In this document: piece by piece, positions 6,698-12,352 of the stretch
How positions within the stretch are numbered: the first letter of the stretch is position 1
Layout: the number at the start of each line of letters is the position of its first letter
Assembly: GCA_049276515.1 (NCBI GenBank)
Contig: JBASWO010000133.1
Span: 1-13,496, forward strand
From: JAATFY01 sp049276515
GTDB taxonomy: Bacteria > Pseudomonadota > Alphaproteobacteria > UBA9219
Length of the DNA stretch: 13,496 nt
Direction of reading: 5' to 3'
The notes under the pieces: model-generated
Databases searched by the model: none
What the model saw: the letters and a program-made list of their open reading frames with translations, nothing else
What the model was told of the DNA's origin: nothing
Program-made: the position numbers and the translations under genes

Positions 6698-7366
6698 TTA
6701 GCTGGTCTTAAGGCGGTTAAATTCGTCAAGGACAGGCGGAGCCAAATTCCACATACTATAAAAATGATGCCTATAGTCTTCGGCCAGACTCTCCGATGTA
6801 AAGACAACAAATTTAAAGCGTGTACGAGCCTCTTGTAGAACAATGGCGTATTTATTGCCATAAACGAAATATGATGAAGGGCCAATATGCTGTTTTAGAA
6901 TACCACGCATCTCGCAAGGCGAATTAGGGAATGATGCATCTTGAGCCTGCGGTGCAATGCATTTGATTTTGGTGTGCTTACTTAGCTCCTGCATTTGGCC
7001 AAATTTACCAAGCTTAATACCACAAGCCTCAATCAGGACTGTGTGTGATTTGAAAAGAGAAACAACCTCACCACCTTTTTCTTTTATAGTTCGCAACACA
7101 TCGTCAAAGAACATATCGCAACTATCCAATCCTTGATAAACCACGACTGTATCATTGCGCAGACGAACGCCTTCGCCTTCAGTAAACTCTATGCCGGATT
7201 CTTCAAAGACACGCCGAATTATCTCGGCAGTAGCACCACGTACCGACATATCACCGGATTCAACATTGCGAACTGTGCCTGAAGAAAGATCAGCTGCATC
7301 AGCCAAATCTTTTTGTGACCAATCCAACAAGGCACGCGCCGCCTTTATTTGTCGAGGATGCATCAT
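6698..7366 (-). CDS. XRE-family regulator, 222 aa, with PLD-like sensor tail
   Basis: Residues 5-60 form an XRE-type helix-turn-helix: QIKAARALLDWSQKDLADAA is the start, with SSGTVRNVESGD covering the recognition helix and turn. Residues 75-215 form a separate C-terminal domain with GGEVVSLF, SSYFVYGNKYAIVL and FVVFTSESLAEDYRHHFYSMW. That pattern recalls the PLD-like effector-binding tails of TrmB-type regulators, which lack catalytic HKD motifs; this part is less certain. ATG at 7366 lies 2 bp after the previous stop, with AGG ahead. The protein has exactly the same length as the divergent regulator at 7982-8650 and aligns with it without gaps over the first 70 residues (30 identical), so the two are paralogues. 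It probably binds DNA near its own operon; its ligand is unknown. Confidence 0.85.
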   Translation of the reverse strand: MMHPRQIKAARALLDWSQKDLADAADLSSGTVRNVESGDMSVRGATAEIIRRVFEESGIEFTEGEGVRLRNDTVVVYQGLDSCDMFFDDVLRTIKEKGGEVVSLFKSHTVLIEACGIKLGKFGQMQELSKHTKIKCIAPQAQDASFPNSPCEMRGILKQHIGPSSYFVYGNKYAIVLQEARTRFKFVVFTSESLAEDYRHHFYSMWNLAPPVLDEFNRLKTS

Positions 7367-7368
7367 AA

Positions 7369-7548
7369 TTAAGCCTGAAGTGGTAAGTTTTGATTGAGTG
7401 CGCTAAGGGCAAGTTCCAGCCGCTTCTCTTCATCAATATATACAATATTGCTGCGGATACTTGCTGAACGCTCTAAAGATAATAGCAACCCATAAGCTAT
7501 GGGTCGGCCAAAGCGTTCCACCAACTCTTTATAAGTTACGTATGTCAT
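7369..7548 (-). CDS. Tiny hypothetical protein, 59 aa, paralogue of the 55-aa neighbour
   Basis: I chose ATG at 7548 (MTYVTYKELV), with AGGA four bases upstream, over an in-frame upstream ATG at 7566 that lies inside the preceding gene. The stop is TAA at 7369-7371, 2 bp before the regulator start. The core L-x-x-LER-x-x-x-IR-[S/T]-NI, followed by an acidic residue and a basic helix, is shared with the 55-aa protein encoded just upstream, so they look like a diverged tandem pair. The N-terminal TYKELVERFGRP resembles short helical DNA-binding or adaptor segments, but that is too short to call. The tight spacing suggests translation coupled to the regulator. No function known. Confidence 0.65.
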   Translation of the reverse strand: MTYVTYKELVERFGRPIAYGLLLSLERSASIRSNIVYIDEEKRLELALSALNQNLPLQA

Positions 7549-7555
7549 GTGATCC

Positions 7556-7723
7556 TCACGCAGCAAGTGATTGAGGTGCTGAGGAATGCATTAGATGGTT
7601 CCAGCGATCTTCAAGCGAAACACTGATGTTTGTACGGATGCCTTCGTAACGCTCAAGCCGCTCGATCAAAGCTTGAACACCAAATTCGCTATGACGCATT
7701 AAGTAGCTATCGAAATCAGACAT
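7556..7723 (-). CDS. Tiny hypothetical protein, 55 aa, first gene of the XRE operon
   Basis: This short frame is easily missed. ATG at 7723 has GAGGG seven bases upstream, and TGA at 7556-7558 overlaps the ribosome site of the next gene (TGAGGA, then ATG at 7548). The product starts MSDFDSYLMR and contains LIERLERYEGIRTNISVSLE, matching the LER...IR[S/T]NI core of the 59-aa protein that follows. The strong ribosome site, the stop/ribosome-site overlap and the paralogy together make it a likely real gene. It is all-helical in appearance, charged and cytosolic. It would be the first product of a leftward transcript that continues into the XRE regulator. Possible roles include a small partner or antagonist of the regulator, which is inference only. 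Confidence 0.65.
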   Translation of the reverse strand: MSDFDSYLMRHSEFGVQALIERLERYEGIRTNISVSLEDRWNHLMHSSAPQSLAA

Positions 7724-7772
7724 ATTGTTTCCCTCAAAAATACTTTTTTATAAAAAGAAGATTTTGTATAGG

Positions 7773-7785
7773 GCGTAACATACGC
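7773..7785. repeat. Dyad GCGTA-ACA-TACGC
   Basis: Two perfect five-base arms flank a three-base spacer. The dyad is one of the few GC-containing palindromes in this AT-rich region and overlies the possible leftward -10 (7777-7782). A protein bound here would block that promoter, so it is a candidate operator. Confidence 0.45.
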
Positions 7786-7804
7786 ATTTTTGGAGGATAA
7801 GCAA
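7777..7804 (-). promoter_or_regulatory. Possible weak leftward promoter
   Basis: On the minus strand TTGCTT (7804-7799) and TATGTT (7782-7777) are separated by 16 bases. The -35 matches the consensus poorly and the -10 moderately. A transcript from here would have a leader of roughly 45 bases before ATG 7723. It is included because the leftward operon must start in this region and no better pair was seen. Confidence 0.3.
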
Positions 7805-7833
7805 CATTATGGGTGGTAATAATACCCATTATG
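7805..7833. promoter_or_regulatory. Operator-like dyad CATTATGGGT-N9-ACCCATTATG
   Basis: Ten-base arms with a single mismatch flank a nine-base spacer, centred between the leftward and rightward promoters. Arms with ATGGGT/ACCCAT cores are typical of dimeric repressor sites. The nine-base spacer repeats that of the 6649-6673 dyad, although the arm sequences differ. It is a candidate operator for one of the two XRE proteins. Confidence 0.5.
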
Positions 7834-7891
7834 ATAAGTTTAAACGAGTAATATTCCATCTAACTAATTGATCCCTTGTATATTTGGTGCA

Positions 7892-7911
7892 ACTAAATAC
7901 CTTTATTTAGT
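7892..7911. promoter_or_regulatory. Operator-like dyad ACTAAATA-N4-TATTTAGT
   Basis: Two perfect eight-base arms flank the spacer CCTT. The dyad ends 13 bp before the -35 box at 7925, a usual place for an activator or repressor of that promoter. No plus-strand gene lies upstream, so a terminator role is unlikely. Confidence 0.5.
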
Positions 7912-7924
7912 AGTTTTAATCATC

Positions 7925-7952
7925 TTGACACATGAAAGTAAAACATTATGCT
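7925..7952 (+). promoter_or_regulatory. Sigma70-type promoter of the XRE/methyltransferase operon
   Basis: A perfect -35 TTGACA (7925-7930) is followed after 16 bases by TATGCT (7947-7952), four of six to the -10 consensus. Transcription would start near 7959, about 23 bases before ATG 7982. This also decides the start of the regulator gene, since an upstream in-frame candidate at 7868 precedes the promoter. Confidence 0.6.
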
Positions 7953-7981
7953 ACCTATTACTACTCAATTTGGAACCTTTT

Positions 7982-8650
7982 ATGATTTCTGGCGCACAAA
8001 TAAGAGCTGCACGCGGCTTACTCGGAATATCTTCTACGCAACTTGCTGAAAGGTGTGACCTCACACGCAAGAGCATCGAAGATATTGAACGTGGCGATAC
8101 GTCTCCACGCGAAACCACTATCAAGAGCATCACTCGCGCCCTCCATGAAGATGGAATTGAGTTCATGGAAAATGATGGGGTGAAGCGGCGTACTGAAGGA
8201 GTTCAGGTTTTTAGAGGTACAGGGGGATTTGCCCAATTTTATGACATTGTCTACGACCATCTTTTACAACATGGCGGTGAAGTGTGCATTAGCGGTGTAG
8301 ATGAATCTTTATTTGCAAAATATCAAAAAAATCAGAATGAATACATTACTAAAGTCTCAAAGCTAGAAAAAGAACGCGGTGATATAAAAGCGTTTATCCT
8401 TATTAAGGAAGGCGATCAAAACTTCGTAGCCAGTAATTATGCTGAATATCGCTGGCAAGATAAAAAAAGTTTCAGCCCGACAGCTTTCTACGTATTTGGC
8501 GACAATCTAGCTCTAATATCATTTCAATCTGAAAATCCCCCGCACGTAGTTCTGATTAACTCGGCGGCATTTGCTGCGGCATATCGCAAACAATTTAAAG
8601 ATGATTTTGCGCAAGCGAAAATTCCCTCAAAGAAAAAGGGGGAGAAATGA
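7982..8650 (+). CDS. XRE-family regulator, 222 aa, with PLD-like sensor tail
   Basis: ATG at 7982 (MISGAQIRAARGLL) is chosen because the promoter at 7925-7952 lies inside the longer frame from 7868, and because the length then equals that of its paralogue at 6698-7366. Residues 5-60 are an XRE helix-turn-helix, with QLAERCDLTRKSIEDIERGD covering the turn and recognition helix. About 73-210 is the C-terminal domain: GGEVCISG, then AFYVFGDNLALISF and VVLINSAAFAAAYRKQF. It resembles the non-catalytic PLD-like tail of TrmB-type sensors, though I am less sure of this than of the HTH. The tail after 210 is Lys-rich. Its stop overlaps the methyltransferase start (ATGA), so the two are translationally coupled, and the regulator probably controls this operon. 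The ligand is unknown; a substrate or product of the methyltransferase is a reasonable guess. Confidence 0.85.
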   Translation: MISGAQIRAARGLLGISSTQLAERCDLTRKSIEDIERGDTSPRETTIKSITRALHEDGIEFMENDGVKRRTEGVQVFRGTGGFAQFYDIVYDHLLQHGGEVCISGVDESLFAKYQKNQNEYITKVSKLEKERGDIKAFILIKEGDQNFVASNYAEYRWQDKKSFSPTAFYVFGDNLALISFQSENPPHVVLINSAAFAAAYRKQFKDDFAQAKIPSKKKGEK

Positions 8651-9717
8651 AATCCTACGATAGAAGCTTTTTAATTGGTTCTTTGGACCTGCTACGTGGT
8701 GTCCGCAGCTCACATATGGGCGAACATCAGTATGTCGATCACAAAGCTATGCGCAGAGGCGTATCCATGTCTGGAGCTTTGGGATGGAAAAGGTATGAAC
8801 ATGATTGCCCAAGTTATTATATCCTGCGCTGTGAAAGGGAAATGATTGGCCAAGTAGCGAATGACCTTCATGAGCTAGACCTCGTCCCTCAGGGCGTTCC
8901 ATTTATTGACTTGGGACCAGGAACGATTGAAGCTGTAGAAGAAAAATCGCTTCCCGTCGTTTTGGCATTGAACAGCCATACCTATGTACCTGTTGATGTT
9001 AGCCTAAAATTCTGCAGCGAGGCAGGTGGCGTTATTAAGCAGCATCTTCGCGATGTTGTAGTTTCTTCCTCAGTAGAAAACTTCTTTTCAGATGAGGTAG
9101 ACCCAGCTCTCGATACAGCGGGCATAGGTTTTCTTGGCGGCATCACAATAGCAAATATTGAAGCCCCGCTTTCCAAAGAAAAACCAACCCAAGAACTGAT
9201 AAATGGCCTTAAGAACCTAGCGCGAATAACTGGCGGTGGCTGGTTATTGTTAACGACGGATGCCAATCAGAGTGAGGCAGAAAATAAAGCGATGTATAGT
9301 GAGAACGGATTGTTTGAGATAAACACGTTCTATCGCATGGCTCACGAGCTCCCCTTTAAGGGCCTTAATCCAGATGGTTTTGTTTATGATCCTTATTGGA
9401 TACCAGAAAGTTCACAACTTGGTCACACGGCGCTTGCAACCGAAGATATGTTGGTAGAAGTAAGCTCGTCCTGCTTTACAGGCATCATTCCTGTTAGAAA
9501 AGGCCAACGCTACCATCTTAAAAATTCATTTAAGTATACTGACGAATTCTTTATTAGATGCGCCAAGGCTGCCGGCTATTCAGTTATAGAAAAGTGGTCA
9601 CATCACGAAAAGCCCTTACGCTTCTTTTTGCTTAAGGCCCCTGCCCTGGAACTTGCTGCTCGCAACGATAGTCAATTCCCGCGACAAGCACTGTTAGAAA
9701 AACGTTTGATTGCGTAA
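8647..9717 (+). CDS. EgtD-like SAM-dependent methyltransferase
   Basis: The 356-aa product fits the EgtD family, whose founding member trimethylates the alpha-amine of histidine in ergothioneine synthesis. In order: PSYYILRCERE at 55-65 corresponds to the YYPTRxE signature; FIDLGPGT at 86-93 is the SAM-binding loop; YVPVDVS at 113-119 is the strand ending in the Asp that binds the SAM ribose; GGITIANIE at 164-172 corresponds to GxTIGN with its Asn; LLTTDANQ is near 201-208; and NSFKY at 293-297 corresponds to the ScKF/Y end motif. At that last site the Glu that contacts the substrate imidazole in mycobacterial EgtD aligns with Lys 292 here, so histidine may not be the substrate. No EgtB sulfoxide synthase is encoded in this window. 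ATG 8647 has GGGGGAG upstream and overlaps the regulator by 4 bp. Confidence 0.8.
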   Translation: MKSYDRSFLIGSLDLLRGVRSSHMGEHQYVDHKAMRRGVSMSGALGWKRYEHDCPSYYILRCEREMIGQVANDLHELDLVPQGVPFIDLGPGTIEAVEEKSLPVVLALNSHTYVPVDVSLKFCSEAGGVIKQHLRDVVVSSSVENFFSDEVDPALDTAGIGFLGGITIANIEAPLSKEKPTQELINGLKNLARITGGGWLLLTTDANQSEAENKAMYSENGLFEINTFYRMAHELPFKGLNPDGFVYDPYWIPESSQLGHTALATEDMLVEVSSSCFTGIIPVRKGQRYHLKNSFKYTDEFFIRCAKAAGYSVIEKWSHHEKPLRFFLLKAPALELAARNDSQFPRQALLEKRLIA

Positions 9718-9788
9718 TTGCTCACGTTAGCAAATTTAGCGAATTAATAATTTTTAGCCGCTTCTTATCTTTAGATTATCTGGGGATT
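9718..9788. other. Convergent intergenic gap
   Basis: These 71 bp lie between the stops of the methyltransferase (plus) and Res (minus). Only a weak five-pair hairpin, TTGCT-N6-AGCAA at 9718-9733, is visible, without a clean U-run directly after it. Some transcription termination is expected here, but no convincing terminator is seen. Confidence 0.4.
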
Positions 9789-12347
9789 TTAGGCAATTAA
9801 CAGCTTGTTCAGTTCATTTTCCCACTCGCCTTCAAAAACCATGTGGAAGGATATTTTTTCTTTGCTGTCGGCCAGCTTAAATTCGCCTTTTGGCTTAACA
9901 TCCCCTGCCATAGCAGCATTAATAGTCTCAAACAGCTTTTGCTTATAATCCGTGTCCTTGTTGCCTTCCAACTGGTCGCCCTTGGATTCAATGAAATAGA
10001 GGCGTTCAATGTCATCCTTGCCCGTTTCCAGCTTCACCAGAAAATCGGGGTAAATTTTTTCGCGCTTCCAGCCCTGAATACTGTATTCCGTGCCCCTTAC
10101 AGCTAGCCTGTGCCACCATTCCACAACGTCCTTGTTGTTAATAGCCAGCGCAACGGGGTATTCTAGCCCATTGTAATTGGAACGGTATTGAGGCTGGAAT
10201 ATACTCTTTGCTAATGCCACAGGACTTTCATTGACGTTGCATGGTACATCAACCGTTTTTGCCATTTGCCAGTTCAGTTTTTCAAAAGGCGTGGCCAAGA
10301 GACGCAGGAAAATCTGTCCATCATCCAGCTTGCGCCGGAAAATTGCTTCGGACTGTCCCAGCATCCACCGAGAAGCGTCTTTTTTGATCTCTTCAACTAT
10401 GAACACGGAATTAAGGGCAATCTTGGCGTCGCTGATTTTCTTTGCCCGTAATCCGGTCAATACGCTTTCGATAATACGATAAGCCTGCCAAGCGTTCGGC
10501 ACCTTATCCATAAGCTGGCTGACCATAAGCGTCAGGCTAATTTCATTGGTAACCTGTTCGGATTGCTTTTGGCCACGCTGAAAATCAAGCTGCCCTGTTT
10601 CACCGCGCTGCCAATCTACAGTCAAGTGTTGGTAATCCATTGCCTCCTTGTCGGCGAGGGTCAGATTATCCAATGCACCAAAACTGTAATCATCCCACCT
10701 AATATCTCCAAAAACATCGACGTAATAATCAAAAGGGGCTGGCTTGCCACCACGAATAACATTTAGAGAGGGCAGGAAAATCTTTGCGTCCTGATATTTG
10801 TCCCGCCGTTTAAGTGTGGTTTTTTCTTTGCCCGTTGCCTGTCCATTCCCAGCCACGATTTGGTCGGAAACATCCCCCATGCCCTCTTCTTCCAGACCCT
10901 TTTTAATGGCAGTTGCCGCGCTGTTCACATCGGCATTGTCACAATAGACATAACATTGGTTTAGATCGGGAATGGATGTTTCTTGTGCGTAGGGTTGGCG
11001 CAGAACGCGCCCGATGAATTGGGTCAATGCGGTTTCGCTCTTGCTATTAGACAAAATCGCCAGCACATAGGCGAAAGAACAGTCCCATCCTTCTTTCAGC
11101 GCGTCCTTGGTTATGATGTAGCGCACAGGGCAAAGCCTATCGAACAAATCCTCATCGCCAAGCTCATCTTTTTCAGCCAACTTGATGCGAATTTCGTCTT
11201 CCAGAACATTCAGGTTTTTCATCAAGTAGGTTTTAATATCCGCCACATGGTCATAAGCATCGCCCTTCTTTTTAGGTTCGGCTTTAATAACCATAATGGG
11301 GCGAATATATTTGCCTGAATCCACCTGATACTTCACCGCCGCTTTACCGAGTCTGGATAATTCTGCATGCGCCTGATTAAGAGTGTGCTGCCAATTCGGC
11401 TTGTCATAGGAAATGACATTGATGGGCAGTTTAATCATCTGCTCCTTTTTCAATTCTTTTCCACCAACATTGACCAAAAGATTGCTGTGGTCTTTCGGCG
11501 TGGCAGAAAGTTCAAGAATAAAAGAGGTGTTAAATGAATTGACGGTATCTTGGGCAAGCTTGCTTGCGCCCCTGTGGCCTTCATCAAAAATCGTGATAGG
11601 GCGCATCATGCGCATAACATTGCCCAACGAATGTTTAATAGACAATCCGGTGACGACGCTCTGCCCATTTGATAAATCCGCTACATCAAGGTTAGGCAAT
11701 GCGGCCAACAAGGCTTTGTTCGCTGTATAATCGTCAACAGGTGGGAAGAAACTTTCAAACTTGCCACTATCCTGAAACATTTTCAGGGCATCTTTACTTT
11801 GGCGATTACTGGATTGCAGCATTAACAGCATCACGCACAAATTATCATTCACATCCTGCGCGGTGAATTTGTCGTCTTTTTCCAAAATCAGCGTGCGCCC
11901 ACCGCTTGCCCTGTCCAAAACTTGGCGATAGGGGTGTTCTTTATTGCGAAGCTGTATGCTCGTTTGTTCATAAATCGTATCGCTAGGAACAATCCAAAGA
12001 ACAAAACCGTTATTGCGCCTGAAATAATCCTGATTGATGCGCTGCAAGGCAACGGCGGCAAGCAGGGTCTTGCCGCCGCCCGTCGGCACTTTGAAGCAAA
12101 CATTCGGGATGTTTCGCTCCATGCCATCCTTGCGGACGGTATAGGTCGAACGATAAACGGCCATCTTGGCCTTCAAGGACCCCCACGCCTGTTGGCAATA
12201 ATCCGATTGTTCGGGATGAACGGCGTCTTTGCCTTTATGTTTTTGAAATTCGTAATAATCCTGCTTTTCGGTCTTCTGGGTTTTCAACTCGCTCAGATAG
12301 GCATCCAGATAATCCAATAGCTTGATTTGGTAATCTTTCAGTTCCAT
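9789..12347 (-). CDS. res: Type III restriction enzyme Res subunit
   Basis: This 852-aa protein is the ATP-driven translocase and nuclease of a type III restriction-modification system, cutting unmodified DNA together with Mod. Superfamily 2 helicase motifs are in order: Walker A VPTGGGKT at 87-94, DEGH box FDEGH at 254-258, SATP at 281-284, EGWDC at 419-423, and QFIGRVLRQP at 443-452. A C-terminal PD-(D/E)xK nuclease is visible as PDFLVK at 767-772 and IESKG at 786-790, with the likely catalytic triad Asp 768, Glu 787 and Lys 789. All key residues appear intact. ATG 12347 (MELKDYQ) follows the mod stop by 5 bp, with AGGCG upstream, so the two form an operon. It is somewhat shorter than EcoP1I/EcoP15I-type Res proteins. 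Confidence 0.93.
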   Translation of the reverse strand: MELKDYQIKLLDYLDAYLSELKTQKTEKQDYYEFQKHKGKDAVHPEQSDYCQQAWGSLKAKMAVYRSTYTVRKDGMERNIPNVCFKVPTGGGKTLLAAVALQRINQDYFRRNNGFVLWIVPSDTIYEQTSIQLRNKEHPYRQVLDRASGGRTLILEKDDKFTAQDVNDNLCVMLLMLQSSNRQSKDALKMFQDSGKFESFFPPVDDYTANKALLAALPNLDVADLSNGQSVVTGLSIKHSLGNVMRMMRPITIFDEGHRGASKLAQDTVNSFNTSFILELSATPKDHSNLLVNVGGKELKKEQMIKLPINVISYDKPNWQHTLNQAHAELSRLGKAAVKYQVDSGKYIRPIMVIKAEPKKKGDAYDHVADIKTYLMKNLNVLEDEIRIKLAEKDELGDEDLFDRLCPVRYIITKDALKEGWDCSFAYVLAILSNSKSETALTQFIGRVLRQPYAQETSIPDLNQCYVYCDNADVNSAATAIKKGLEEEGMGDVSDQIVAGNGQATGKEKTTLKRRDKYQDAKIFLPSLNVIRGGKPAPFDYYVDVFGDIRWDDYSFGALDNLTLADKEAMDYQHLTVDWQRGETGQLDFQRGQKQSEQVTNEISLTLMVSQLMDKVPNAWQAYRIIESVLTGLRAKKISDAKIALNSVFIVEEIKKDASRWMLGQSEAIFRRKLDDGQIFLRLLATPFEKLNWQMAKTVDVPCNVNESPVALAKSIFQPQYRSNYNGLEYPVALAINNKDVVEWWHRLAVRGTEYSIQGWKREKIYPDFLVKLETGKDDIERLYFIESKGDQLEGNKDTDYKQKLFETINAAMAGDVKPKGEFKLADSKEKISFHMVFEGEWENELNKLLIA

Positions 12348-12352
12348 CGCGC

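Larger units (their letters stand above)
7724..7981. promoter_or_regulatory. Divergent control region between the two XRE operons
   Basis: These 258 bp separate the leftward 55-aa/59-aa/XRE operon from the rightward XRE/methyltransferase operon. They hold a good plus-strand sigma70 promoter (7925-7952), a weak possible minus-strand promoter (7777-7804), and dyads at 7773-7785, 7805-7833 and 7892-7911. They also contain the palindrome GTTTAAAC (7838-7845) and an imperfect A/T palindrome at 7743-7757. There is no coding sequence I can support here. It is the likely site of mutual or self regulation by the two flanking XRE proteins. Confidence 0.65.

Noticed and set aside
7868..7981. Longer N-terminus for the plus-strand XRE regulator
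   Set aside because: The extension contains the TTGACA/TATGCT promoter, has no ribosome site, and breaks the exact length match with the paralogue; the start at 7982 is better.
8647..9717. Complete ergothioneine biosynthesis cluster
   Set aside because: No EgtB, EgtC, EgtA or EgtE gene is present in the window, and a key substrate-binding residue differs.
9718..9733. Terminator after the methyltransferase gene
   Set aside because: The stem has only five pairs with no clean T-run directly after it; noted only as a weak hairpin.
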